Source: Polydactylus sextarius | Taxonomy: Eukaryota > Chordata > Actinopteri > Polynemidae | Reading direction: 5' to 3' | DNA length: 64,000 nt | Assembly (NCBI GenBank): GCA_016801845.1 | Contig: CM028908.1 | Span: forward strand, 20,967,047-21,031,046 | Shown here: positions 11,907 through 24,760 of the stretch, in pieces | How the letters are laid out: the number at the start of each line of letters is the position of its first letter | Numbering within the stretch: the stretch's first letter is position 1 | Notes under the pieces: generated by a model | What the model was told of the DNA's origin: nothing | What the model saw: only the letters and a program-made list of their open reading frames with translations | The model's database searches: none | Program-made: the position numbers and the translations under genes

Positions 11907-14561
11907 TTAGAGATCAATGCATTTGATCAACTTTGGAAAAAGTTAATAATATTGTTATAAAAATTAAATTGAAATAATTAAGATGCCCAATAAGTTTGGA
12001 CAGAATTCATCTTCAGTGTCATGTGTTTCCATCTGTCCTCCACAAAAACCAGACACACACACATATCGACCCCTCTAACCATTATGACACTACACCAGAC
12101 TGAGGCGGGATTAGGGACAGCTGGGCGTGGATCAAGCCTGTGGAGTAAACATCAACCGTATCCACTCCAACCTCCAACCTCCATCCTGCGACCTTCCCCT
12201 TTCATACACACACATTCACAAAACCCCGTTATCGGATATGATCTGCTGCTGCTGAGACGCTTCCCAGAGAGATCACCATTTACACAACACAGCAAACATA
12301 CCATACCTGAGGATGTGAGAGATTGCCTTAAAAACGCTGCTGTTCGCACACGCACGTCATGTCATGTGAGAACATTTCATTAGAGACCCTGTCAACAGCG
12401 ATCTATTATTGTGAAGATATGGAGTGCCTGGAGGCGGAGCCACGGTGAAGAACACACAGGCCTCTAACTAACTCCCAGTAGAAAGGTGTTAGTTCATGAC
12501 TCCTCAAAACAAGTGATTTGTTGTGACACTGAAGGAGCCTCCACAGTTGTCACGGTGCCTTAATTGCTCCGGCGACGAAAAGGGCTCGGAGTGTGTCTGG
12601 ATGCTGCCACTCACTGCTGTGATGTGCAATACAATTAAAAGCTGCTTTCCTTGACATTTGGATGACAAACAGTGACTATGATGCACTTGATAGTGCTGCG
12701 TCTTTGCAATTGTTGACACCTTTTGTGATCGTTCTTTCACGTACGTCCATGTATACATTACTACGTATTCATATGTGGCAGAGTGTGTCTCTCGAGCTGA
12801 TGTCAGCAGTTGATGGAACAGGACATAACCGGTGACAGTCTGTCTTCACCAAGGTTACCCAAATTGTGTGGTCGCCTTATAGCTAATGACACCCCTTTGA
12901 ATTTTTCATGCACTTCTGGATGTAATTTAGCTGTTTAAAATCTCGTCCGGTAACTAAAGGGCTTTTTCTTGACACACACCTGCATGCATATTACCTTATT
13001 CCTTCTCCCAACTGTAGCATAAAACAAAAACAAAGCGCTGCCATAATGAACAGCTTGTGCTACTAATGCACGGGAAAGGGCAGTAATGTCAAATATAGGA
13101 CGGACCGGCTTTGACGCTCTCCGTCAAGTTTACTGAGGCTGCACTGTGTTCTGTTCTTCTGGCCCCAAGAGAATGAAGGAGGCTCAGCCCCACCCAGGAC
13201 TAACACACACTTCACATTTCTCATTTCCAGCACCGGGCATAGGGGCACGAGGAAGAAAATGCAATATTAATTCCCCCCTGTATTATGTCTTAATATGCAG
13301 TTCATCTTGACTTTTGCACATGACTTGTCCTGTCATTTGCATAGCCCCGGCCTCCCATTTCCTAATTTCACAGTCATTATCCACTGAAGTCCTTTTTTTT
13401 CTGAGCATCGCTAATTTTGATTAACTATTTTGAAGGTCAACCAAGCAGCCCTGTCTTCCTGCATGCAAGTGTCACATGTGCAAGCGCCAAACGTGATGTG
13501 ATATATAGTTCCCGTCTAAATATGACATTTACCCCCCACGCACACCGTGGATAAATAATAACGCCACCCCCTGTTTTTTAAAGCTTTACTCCGACTACGT
13601 GCATTAAAAATCTACTCCATATTTGTCATGCTCTATTTTTTACTGCCGCGCTAAAGCTGTAAATTCAGTCATATTTTCGAATGTATAATCACTTTGTCAT
13701 GCCATTTTATATAGAGTGTGATGTGAAAAAAAAGAGGGGGGAGCAGAGAACTTCAAGTTAACACAGAGGTTTTACACACTTTAGCAGCTTTCAATAGCCG
13801 CCAATTTCATTACAAATTACACTGACATTCTCTTCAGTTTAACTGTCTTAATTCTTTACACCTCAGGTGTATATCTCATCATGGTTTTACACTTCTCCTT
13901 GTCACAAACGTCTGGCTCACGGTAACTACAGCTACAGCAGCTTCCTCTGTGCACAGCCTGAGCAAGAGGCTATTACAGACCCCCATTTTATTACCCATTA
14001 CTACTGAGGTCATTAGCAGCAAGAGGGATTGTATGCTTCTTAACCTATTGATCAATGTAACTACTACCATTTAATCCTGTGCTGAAGGAGTGAAAATCTG
14101 CCTAAGACTGGGTCCTTTTGAGAGGAAGGGCGGGAGGGAGCACTTAAACTGAAAAATATTGCACTCGACGCTGTATCATGCCCATTTAACGCAAACACAG
14201 GACGCCAGTCGCCATTTAGAGCACTCCCATATGGTGCACTCCCTTATCTCTTGGATAACATCATGACTTCAGATGATCCACAAAAATACATCACCACATC
14301 TAAAGATAGCCTAAAAGAAAGCTCGTACTGGGCTAATAACTGAGGGGATCCACTGAGCCCAGCTCTAATCTACTCTCCCAATATAAGGGTGAGAAAAAGA
14401 GGACATTCTGAGGATGCCAGAAATAGCTGATGTTTATGAATTTCACAAAGGTGTGGTGCTCTCCAGGTGCCTCCCATACATAAACATTCAAACCTGGAAC
14501 ATTCTCACACAGCTGCAGAGTGACTGGAGGCAATATACAGTACCAGCACAGGCCTGCTGGC

Positions 14562-14564
<3 letters not shown>

Positions 14565-14641
<77 letters not shown>
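14565..14641. repeat. (CA)n microsatellite, 77 bp
   Basis: This is an uninterrupted AC/CA dinucleotide run, the longest CA tract in the window. It creates misleading open frames of His-Thr or Cys-Val repeats on both strands. Confidence 0.98.
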
Positions 14642-14644
<3 letters not shown>

Positions 14645-15756
14645 TCACACACACAAAAATCTAAACTGTGGCATGTTAACTGTCACAAGCACATACAGGC
14701 ACATGTGCACAATGTATATGAGGAGCAAAACCACATTTCCATTGCAGGGAACAGAAGTGTGTTTGCACTGTTCACTATTAAATGTGTGTGTGGTTTTAAA
14801 ATAACACATTTAAAAATGAAATTTAACATGTTATTTTTTCAATTCAGCACAACAAAATATTCATTTTTTTTTTTTGTAAAAGATACAGATCATTCATTTC
14901 ATTCATATCCCAACACACACACACACACACAGTGTACAGCAGGCATTTGTCATTAAGGACGGCAACTTCTCTTCATGCATCACTACTCAAGAGGGAAAAA
15001 AAACAACAAAATATCAAAAATCTAATGAAGGAACCCAAACCACACATCTGAAGACATTGAGAGTAACTGATTCAGAGTTAATGAAGACGCTCCCCCGAGC
15101 ACCACCCCTCACTAGCACGGCCGTCACAAGTCAGAGGTCAAAGTCTGGTGAAAAAGAGCAGGGGTGAGCAGGGTTGTGAGTTAGCTCCTTTCCTCTACAC
15201 TGAGGCAATTAAGAGGAACAGAAATGAGGGACAAGGAGGTGAGTATCAGTGAGACCGACACAGACGTTTTGCTGGCTGCAAAGGTGCAGCTGGGCTAAAA
15301 GAAAGAAAATAAAGAAAGAAAAAAAAGAAAAAGAAAAAAAGGAGGTGAATTATCAAATTTTCATTTGTGCTCCCTGGGGTCATCTTGTTTTGTAGGGGCA
15401 TCAAATGGAATGGAGAAGTAAAAAAAAAAGAAAAAGAAAAAAAAAAAAAAGAAATAACAAGCCCTGGAGAAATCACGGAGTCGAGTCCGTTTGATGCTGC
15501 TGATGTTTTTACCTTGGCCTTCGGAGGCGCAAGGAAACGACTTCCCATCCTGACTATGATCTCCTGCATGAGAATGTCACCAAAATGAGGATTTCACGGG
15601 AGCTATTGTACTTAAGTGAAGTGTGAACATAATCAGTCGTCGACAAGACTGGGAAGACTAATTCCCTATTACCCATTCAGGTTGATTGAAATCTCTGAAG
15701 TGGAGAGCATTTATTCCCTCGAAAAACCACATTATCACTAACAAGCCTTTTTCCCC

Positions 15757-15856
<100 letters not shown>

Positions 15857-18162
15857 CCATAAATAAATAAAAGAATAAACAAATTAAAAAATAATATAAT
15901 TTCAAAAAGCTGGACTCATTCCCACATGTGTTAAAAACTCCATTATTCTCTCCTCGTCCTCATCCACATCCACAATCAGGCTGTTTTAAAAATGTTTACA
16001 ACTCACATAAACAGTATAATCACAGACACATTCTGTCTCCATTAACCATACGCTATACATTCTGTATGTGGTGTAGGGGTGTGAGGGGAGGGAGGTGGTG
16101 GCGGTGGGGAGGGCAGCTGCTGAGGCTCAAATTATTTGCAGCAACTGTAAAAACAAAAGTTAAGATTGCATTTTAATTAACTTTTCGACTACAAACAAAC
16201 AGGTTTTGGCCAGAGCTGGTCCCAGTGTCGGGTTTAAACAAACAAACTGCACGGTGAAGTGAGCGAGCTCTCGCCCCCGTAACCCTCCCGCCCCAACAAT
16301 AACAGTCGAGCTGCCTCCTGGACGACGTTTCCCACACTGGAGGCAAACGCCGTTACAGGTGACCACCGATAAAGACACACACACACACACGCATCCTCTT
16401 TTATTGTCTTCATATTTTAGTGTAAAATTCTAAATCTGCTTAAGGATTTTATATCTCAAAAAATATTTTTGTGATTTTATTCTACGACTGAAAAAACAAA
16501 ACAAAAACAATAATCATTTACTTGGAAAAAAATATGTATCATTAATAATAATAATGTTACCAAAGCAAGGATGCAGTTTTTGTGGCTTTAAAAGTTAACA
16601 GTTATGAACACAATAGTGAAAAAATGATCATGTTTGCTCTTCACTGCTTCATCGCATTTTTCTGACATCTGACTCAATGTCCAGTCATTCTTTTTGACCT
16701 TTCAAGCCACACCTCCAAGTACATGTTTCACAAGCCACAAAGCGTCAGAGCTCTGAAAACTGACTTACAAATTCAGAGTGACAACTCCTGTCTCTCACAC
16801 ACACACACACACACACACACCACTACCGTTTTCACTTCCCCCCCCCAAAAAAACATGTTAAAGCCACCGTTGATGTAAAAGTGCCCCGTGATCTATGTTT
16901 TTTTTTCTTAATCAGCTCTACACGGTTACGCAATGATGCACATTTTCAGATGCATTATTTGAGTCAGTTGAGATTTAATTAAGATCACAGCCTCTAAAAT
17001 CCCTTTCAAATGAAACTGTAGTCAAAAGACAATGGCCGACACATCCTCGTGCAGATTGTTTCTATTCTCTGCACACCGCCAATGCAAAGCTAATCCTTGT
17101 TTCCATGACGGCAGACAAGAGGGCCACAAATTGTGTTTCTTCTTGACACTCATAAAATATACAGCCAATTAATGAAATTAAATTAAACATAAAAAGAGTG
17201 AGTAAAAAAAAAAAAATCAAGATAGACGGACTCACTTCTGTCCACACATAAATTCATAATTTTGTGAGGGGCAACGTGTCAATATCATCACACTCTTTAC
17301 TGTTTTAAAATATAGGTCATGTCATTGATGAGCGGTGAAAAAGACCTTCTGCCACAAAACACTTTACACCATGTAATCTCATCATTATCCTACTATCTCA
17401 ACCCTTTGAAACACATGGCATCTCAAGTGCAGAGTTAATCTTCCTATCTGAAACACAGACGCGCACACACTCTGAGCAGTAATGACCCTCAGAAAAATGA
17501 ATGAAAGCCTTTTTCAAGTAAAAACATGTTTTAGTCAGTAAAGCCAGGGAATAACAGCAGCGAGCAGCTGGTGGTTCACTATATCACTGCTAAACTATTC
17601 CCCCATCTCTCCTCTCTGACTCGGCTGCCTACTCCAGTACAAAGCAGAGACCGTCCCTGTAAAGGATATCCCAGCGAGCCGTGAGGGGCTCTGTCGGCGG
17701 ACTCCCCCTCCCGTGCCCCCCTCTCTCTCTCCGGGTACATAGCTAATATCTGGTTGCCTATGTCATGGTTTAGAAATGACAGGTGCTGGCAGCCCCTCGT
17801 CTTGACAGGCCACTGCACAAATAACGCCCCTGCCTGAAAGGGCTAATGCACTACTAATGAACAATAAATCAACTTTGATTACAAACTGTCAGCCCAATCA
17901 GCTCGCACTCCAGCTCTCCCAAACTGCGAGTCTCGGCACAGCTGCACGGCATTACGGTGCACGCTGGCCTGTTTAGGCTTCCCTCTCCTCCTTCTCGACC
18001 ATCTGATATTCTCCTTCACTTTTCTCCTCCATCTCTCCTTTCGTTCAAGCTCCCACTTCTCTAACACTGATGCAAGGTGCTGAAACAATGCGCTCAAATA
18101 CAAAAAAAAAAAAAAAAAGTTTTTGTCAAAAACTAAACAACACATGGGAATCCTTTCTATAG

Positions 18163-18165
<3 letters not shown>

Positions 18166-18202
<37 letters not shown>
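18166..18202. repeat. (AT)n microsatellite, 37 bp
   Basis: A pure AT dinucleotide run, self-complementary, preceded by an A-run at about 18102-18118 and followed by another near 18295-18315. Confidence 0.97.
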
Positions 18203-18204
<2 letters not shown>

Positions 18205-19408
18205 ACCTAAAATTACTGAAGTAAAAATACTCAAAGTAATTAAACAGAAAATCAATAGCTTTTCTAAGTTCCTCAAAGCTGTGAAGTCTGACTCAAAAAA
18301 AAAAAAAAAAAAAAATACGAGAGAATGACCACAACTTTCTATTCATCCTAAATGTGCTCAGAAATCCCTTTGTTGCACTGATACACACACACACACACAA
18401 ACAGGCACATAAAAACATGCACACACACTCTTAACTTTTCAGGAAGATATGAGCGATGACATTTGGAGTGACAGTGTGTCTCCAACGTGGTTTTGTGGTG
18501 ACGGTGTCAAATATAGAGCTGTGCCAGCCACTGTCTTAATTCACTGTGACACCATGAAGAGAGCGAGGATTAGTCCAGGCCATCGCCTAAAGTCTGACCA
18601 GCTCTCTGTACCCCAGAGCGACAAATCATCACAAAATACACAAAACAGCAAAACCCAGAAAATCACCAAAAAAATACAAATACATAAATAAAGCCCTATT
18701 CAACAAATGTTTTTAAAAATGCTTTCCCTTGAAATATTGAGGTGATCATTAAATATAATTACAGAATATAATAAATTTCTGAGAAAAACAACAATATGAG
18801 AGAGAGAGAGGGAGAACCAACCTGTCCCGTGTTTTTCCTACAACTTTCCATAAGTGACACAAGCACTCAGCTACAAGCAACTGGATCCTGCTTAACTGGT
18901 TAGCGCACTATCAGCAAAGTAAACAAAACTAAACAAACAGCGTGAGAAATGGCAGTGAAAACGTCATGTGAAATGTTAGGCATCCACTACTGTAACTGAC
19001 AAACAAGCAAAAATACGAGGAACTGTTGCATGAACTGAGAGAAGTGTAAAGCTCAATTTCTGACAAGCATCAGCAGCAAAAGACAAAACACAAGCAGAGC
19101 GGTCTTAATCAGAGATGCAATACATTGTGATACAGTAAATCTAATGCACATGACACTGGCTTTCATGCGTCTCCTCTATCAGAGAGAAAAGCCTGTAAAC
19201 TGTCAGCATCTCACTGGCAAAGTAAACCCTGGATAACTGCTCCTCTCATACAAACAAAATTAACCAATTACAATGACAGAACATCAACAATAGACAGACA
19301 ATAAACCTCCTTTTCTCTTTTTCCCTGGTCAAATTAAATTGTCAAGTTTTTTTTCTCTTTTACACGAGAAAGCTGGCAAAATCACAGAAATCAATCATAT
19401 TGACAAAC

Positions 19409-19553
19409 CTGACAAACTCCATTTAGCTGGCAGGGTAAACAGAGTGCCGGGCCACGCGGTGTGGAGTGAAGCAGAGCGGAGAGCGCAGCGGCGAGGGAAA
19501 GTGAGAGAGAGAGAGAGAGAGAGGGGGAGAGAGAGGGAGAGAGCGTGTGTGTG

Positions 19554-19599
<46 letters not shown>

Positions 19600-19780
19600 C
19601 GAGCAAGGTAGGGAGAGGTAGAGGCACACAGGCAGGGAAGCTGAGAACGAGCGCTGTTGTGCTGTAGAGTCTCCAACCTTCCTCGGGATACAGACAGATT
19701 GCACGCGCAAGGTTGCTCCCTGGCTGACAAGATACAAAACTATCCAATCAACCACGCCCTTCTCCACCAATCACAACCAG
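19409..19780 (-). promoter_or_regulatory. candidate internal foxp1 promoter with alternative first exon
   Basis: Two CCAATCA boxes (19744-19750 and 19767-19773) flank a CCACGCCC KLF/Sp-type box (19752-19759). In the sense (minus) direction these are followed by sequence with several CpGs (about 19640-19700), a long TC-rich tract, and a second CpG cluster (19449-19494) in otherwise CpG-poor intron. A possible splice donor, GTCAG|GTTTGT, ends a putative exon at 19409. The next acceptor in use is that of coding exon 3, whose tandem ATGs are the known start of short FOXP1 proteins in mammals. The motif positions are seen directly. That they act as a promoter, and the exon ends, are inferences, and the TSS (perhaps 19660-19700) is a guess from usual CCAAT spacing. 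Confidence 0.45.
19502..19600. repeat. (GA)n imperfect tract interrupted by TGTGTG
   Basis: Two GA-rich arms are separated by GCGTGTGTGTGAGTC. On the sense (minus) strand this is a long TC tract, and it lies inside the candidate internal promoter. The pure purine/pyrimidine arms could adopt triplex DNA. Confidence 0.95.
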
Positions 19781-19870
19781 CCCTCTAAACATAATCAATT
19801 CAAATGGGGCCACACAATAGGGAGCCGCAGGCTGTGCTGCAGGTGAACCCGTGGCTTTGTGTGGGGGCCC

Positions 19871-19874
<4 letters not shown>

Positions 19875-19909
<35 letters not shown>
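19875..19909. repeat. poly(A) run, 35 bp
   Basis: An uninterrupted A-run following GGCCCCTTT. It may be the tail of an old retroposed element on the plus strand, but no element body is recognisable before it. Confidence 0.97.
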
Positions 19910-19910
<1 letters not shown>

Positions 19911-20130
19911 CCACAGTTGACGGCTGTTAACCCTTTGACCCCTGCCGGGACTCCGGCCGTGCTATTGAAACAATAGGAGCCAAAAGAAAAGAGGCCCTTT
20001 AATTACACAACAGATAAGTAAACACAGCTATCCAGCGGAAAGAAAGAAAACTGGCCCCTGCTATCAGCCCTTTTATTGTTCTGCTAAATGGAAGTGTTTA
20101 CAGTGCCAGAACAAAGACACAACTCATTTC
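19911..20130. promoter_or_regulatory. candidate regulatory block next to the internal promoter
   Basis: This is unique sequence just upstream (sense direction) of the candidate internal promoter, behind a 35-base A-run. It has a perfect CTATTG-AAA-CAATAG inverted repeat (19962-19976) of SOX type, a forkhead consensus GTAAACA (20018-20024), a TAATTA site near 20000, and another SOX-type ATTGTTC near 20075. A further GTAAACA lies at 19435-19441, inside the proposed first exon. The forkhead sites would allow feedback by FOX proteins, but that is inference from short motifs. Confidence 0.35.
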
Positions 20131-21283
20131 ACATGCTGAAAACAACAAACGCACAAACAATTCAGACGCTTTGTAGTTATTTGGACTTCTTTCTTTTAAA
20201 TTTCCCAAGCTGATACCACATGTGTTTTATTTTAGAATAAAATAATGTATTTGTGAGAGCAAGTTTGTTGTGCCATGAATTTCCTTCCACAACACTAACA
20301 TGTACACAGTGAATACTTAAACCACAACATGCATACGTTTTGTTTTGATTATTTTTATTAACTTTGGCCACTTTTAAAACACTCACATGTTACAGTTTGG
20401 TCTCAGACGAGCTCAAAAGCACTTACATTAATAGCTAACATTACACCAGCTACCAGGCAATCCATCCAACTTCCATCCCAATGAGAGCAATTAGCTGTCA
20501 TGATATCATCACACTCTTTAACACCCATGTGCACTCAGCGAGGGGAGAAGACAGGAGAGGAAAACAGGACCCTGCCACCTACTGGAGATCTAACTGAACT
20601 CACTGAGAGAGAGACAAAAAACCTCACTCCTGACAATGTATATATTTTAATTTTCTAACCACACAACACTACCTAGCATTTATTGTAATTCTAACCTCAT
20701 GTATATTTGAATGCTGCGGTACATACCGTGGGACTCGTAAAGAAATTAAAGGAGTTGCTAATCAGACCTACTTTTAGTAATAACAATAAAATCAGGTTCA
20801 CTAAGTTGTGCAACCCACTTAACAATGAATTAGAGGAAAAGGCATGAGGCAAGATTAACACCTCACTTTGTTAATTATCATAACAATAAACACAGAGCTG
20901 AATAACAGAGCTCTAAAACACAGCTCATATCAACAGCTATAAACCCTTGGCCAGGGATGAAGGAATGTTCATGGGATGCATTCCAGTCCGCAAACACACT
21001 GGTAAAATAAACAGAGCGCCTGCATAACAAGCCACTGCTCTCATCTGCTAATAACTAACAATGAGCTCTGGTAAGCTGGCCTGACCTATATAAATTATTG
21101 ACTGGGACACCTCAAGTGTCAAAAGTGACAATCCAAATACATATCATAGGGAATAATTAAGTGGAAGAAAAGAAGCTTTTCTTTTTTTTTTTTTTTTTCC
21201 TATCTGACATCTTCAAGACGGCTCACACAAAAAGACAGTGACACGCAGGCGTGTGCCTACAACTGCATCACGCACTCAGCTTG

Positions 21284-21286
<3 letters not shown>

Positions 21287-21328
<42 letters not shown>
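21287..21328. repeat. (CA)n microsatellite, 42 bp
   Basis: A pure CA run followed by degenerate AATACACACAAATACACACATG copies. Confidence 0.97.
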
Positions 21329-21330
<2 letters not shown>

Positions 21331-24300
21331 TACACACAAATACACACATGCACAAAGTGGTTTAGGCTATGGCCACACTCTTCTCCCACAGCACTCTCCC
21401 TGGGGTGGTATGTCGGCGTATTCTCAATAAAACACCTTCTTAGCAGTAATAGGCCACTGTTCTCATTTCAACGCTCCCAAAGGCCTCATGATAAATTTAG
21501 CAGACACACAGTTCAAGCTTCTCCTCTCACACACTGTCTTTCTAATCCATTGCCTCTGTGCCGGCGCTATGTAAAATAATTACACATATGTGTCGATGTG
21601 ATACACACGCTATATAGATTTTTTTTTCTCCTTCTTCTTCTTGTGCGCTGAGAAACATCAATATCCTTGAGCCTTGAACCGGCGTCCCCTGTGATAGTTT
21701 ACAGAGAGTACTGAGCGATTGTGTTCATGACAGAGTGGATGACATTATAAAATACTCCCATTTCCTGCTTGAGTTAGAGTGAAAGTATGAGTTAATGTCT
21801 GGTCTGGCCTGAGCCCTGCTAAAGATAACGACTCAGCTCCAATTACAAAGCCTTCCCAAAACACTGACACAGCCAGTGAATAAGCTGCACTGGCATGCCA
21901 ACCCATGTCTTACTCCTACCACAGAAAAAGAAGAAGTGAGGCGGAGAGGAACTAGGGAAAAAATACAAAAAAAGAAAACTACACTCATTCCTTTTCTTGA
22001 AAGGCTCTAGCGACCTGGACCACTGTCATGAGAAAACAAACACAGTCTGTTTCCCTATGTGTATGTGGAGTAAATCATTGTTTACTGATGGAGGGAGTCA
22101 GCAGGGCAGGTGTGGGACCGACATAAATAACAGCTGCTCTATATAATATCGCCCCGGCAACAAAAATACTTTTCAGATTCATATCAGTGCCATAACTTGT
22201 GAACTTTCTATTATTTTCTTCATTTTTTTATACATTTCAAAAGAGACACGAAGCTTTTAATTACGGATTTAAATGAACACATTTTTCAAAAATGCAGCAA
22301 CACGAAGTTCCAGATAACAACAACCACCACACAGGAGAGTACTATGTCATTTCTCCAGAAAAAAAAAAAAAAAAACACTCTCTATTCTGAAGAAGTGTAA
22401 CAGTTCCACCGTATTTCTATTTTTGAGCTGTTGGATAATAAAATCGATCGAGGTTTTTGTTTCATTTCACTTTGTCCTGTTTAATACCAAATAAAGAAAC
22501 ATATTATCTATTGGTGATGTCTTGTTCTGTTAGATAAAGTGTGTTTCAGTTGTTATGACATGAAAATGAACTCACTTTTTTAAATTCACAGACCTACCAA
22601 TACTCCCCCGATACGTGAAATAAGTCATATTTATAGTGAATGAGGTTATCACCCGAAGCAGAGTGGAGTTACAGTAAGTCACGCCTGACTCATGTTCCTT
22701 CTATTATACATGAGTTTGGTTATTTACTTTTAATTTCAGCATTCAGGAACACATTGTTTAGTCAGCACATGTGAACTCTGTATTTGAAAAAAAAAAAATA
22801 TTTCCTGAGGTGATAATGTGTGTAAAAAACGAAGCCTGTGTTTCAGTGTGGTTTTTCACTTAGTCAAAACAAGAACACTTTCAGGTTTGAGCAACATCAA
22901 TTTAAGGAGGTGGGGGAATTTTCTGCCTCATCTTGTTTGGTGATTGATTCATCTTTGATTTAAATCAGAAACTATATTAATACAATGGTTCTGTGGGTGA
23001 CGTGGACTTAACCACCAAGTTTGCACAAAGCACCTGTTATTCTGATTATTTTTAAGTGTATTATAAGTGTTATAATAAGACAAGTTTTGGGCAAAGAACA
23101 TGTAAGTTTATCCGTGGGTGGCTCTTGTCATCGCTTTTTGAGGACGGCTCTCAATGTAGGGCGCACACAGAGCCTGCGGCACTGCTAACCACTATGATTA
23201 ACTGTCTAGCTAACCCTATCTGTGGTGTTATTAAACAGCATTTGTTAGCCTGTCCTGTTTCCAAACACTGACCAATAAAAGTACTCAGGAGCATTCCTGG
23301 AGCTAATAGATATGGATGAAAACTGTTCTCAGCAGTTTTTCCATGTGAATTTCTTTCAACAAACTCATACATAAAAACTAAAAATGCAACAGCCAACAAA
23401 TGTTACTATGCTTCTATGCTTTCTGCAGACTGGGTGTAACTACATGGATGACTAGGCTGTGCACTGTGATGGTTTATTGTATGATGTCCAACACAAATAT
23501 AAAATACAATTCCAAATTATGTCCTCATGTAGCTGAAGGCTCTTCTGTCTCTGAATCTCATGCTGTCTGACTGAGAAAGTTTATTCTTTTTGCTTCAAAC
23601 AAAAGTGAAAAAAAAAAAGAGAGTCGCTGAGCTGACAGAAATGTGCGAGGACACCCAAAGAGAAACTGCGTCTTGAACTGGTACTGACATGACTGCACCT
23701 TGCATAGCTGTTAGTGTTTATTAATGCTATGGTTGACCATGCATCCATCCGTTCTTACACTCCTACGCAAAGGGCGTGTGAATCACTCCAAACAACATAC
23801 ACTAGACATCAAGATATAGCGCCAGAGGATGACATAGAGATACAGCAAATTTTAAGGAGACGTGTGTGTATGTGGATGACTGAATCGGATGGAGGGTTGA
23901 GAAGGTTCACTGCTTGAAGGGAAACATCAGGCCTCAAATGAGAAGAGGGTCCTAAAAATGGTAGAGTGGCTCCCAGCGCTGTGACTGGAGTCAATTCGAC
24001 AGTCATCGCCCTGGCTGAGAGAACTCCCAACACAGCGCCTCCCTCCCCCTCTCTGCTTGGCTGCGTAGGAATTGGGACAGATGACTTCATTCTGACAGGA
24101 TTATCCCAAACCTGGTTCTAATCTGTACAGTACACATAATACATTTTTACAATATGACAAGGAAAACAAGCAGTGAAAGAGACGACCCGATCCCCGTGTT
24201 CCCAATGTGAGCGCTGGCCTCGGCAATGTGTTGATCATTCCCGACAGATTGTATCACCTCAAAGCGACGCGGGCGTCAAAATGAGATTTCATTACAGCAT

Positions 24301-24490
24301 CACCTTGAGACTTTTCGCAAACACAAAGAGACAAACTCCTTCTGTGGATCACGCTCAGTACTGATGAATTATGGGATACGCAGCACATCCTGGAGGTAAG
24401 GATGTGAAGGATCTCCTCAATTCACTCTTAAATGAACAACATGACTTGAGATGATTTGAGATGATTAATACAACTCTCTTGATACTAAAA

Positions 24491-24760
24491 TCAACAGCCA
24501 GTTAGCTTAGCGTAGCTTAGCTTAGCTTAAAGACTGAAAATAAGCTCTGTAAGAGGATAAAAAAATCACCTACAAACACTTCCAAAGCTCTTTAATTGCC
24601 TGCACAAAAACTCAGCATGTTAAGAGTAAAAACTTCTCTGATCTGGTCTGGCAGCCTCATGGTGACAGGTTCTGGTCTCTGTGTTAAGCTAAGCTAACTA
24701 GGTGCAGCAGTTAGCTCCATATTTACTGTACAGACATACAGACAAATGTCAGAAAAGTCC
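24491..24760. repeat. dispersed teleost element with inverted repeats (TTAGCTTAGC type)
   Basis: AGTTAGCTTAGC at 24500-24511 is the exact reverse complement of GCTAAGCTAACT at 24688-24699. Between and around them are the sequences CTTAGCTTAAAGACTG, CACTTCCAAAGCTCTTTAATTG and TTAGCTCCATATTTACTG, which match a non-autonomous element common in fish genomes. No open frame is present. It may be a MITE-like element; the family name is uncertain and ends are approximate. Confidence 0.6.

Noticed and set aside
14333..14956. Long open frames on both strands (up to 180 codons)
   Set aside because: They exist because the CA microsatellite has no stop codons; the peptides are His-Thr and Cys-Val repeats with no family resemblance.
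19395..19770. Leu-Ser repeat open frames of 111 and 115 codons on the minus strand
   Set aside because: Translation of the GA/TC tract. The region is kept as a promoter candidate, not as a coding gene.
19861..19909. Processed pseudogene or retroposon ending in the 35-base A-run
   Set aside because: No coding similarity or element body precedes the A-run, so it is listed only as a simple repeat.
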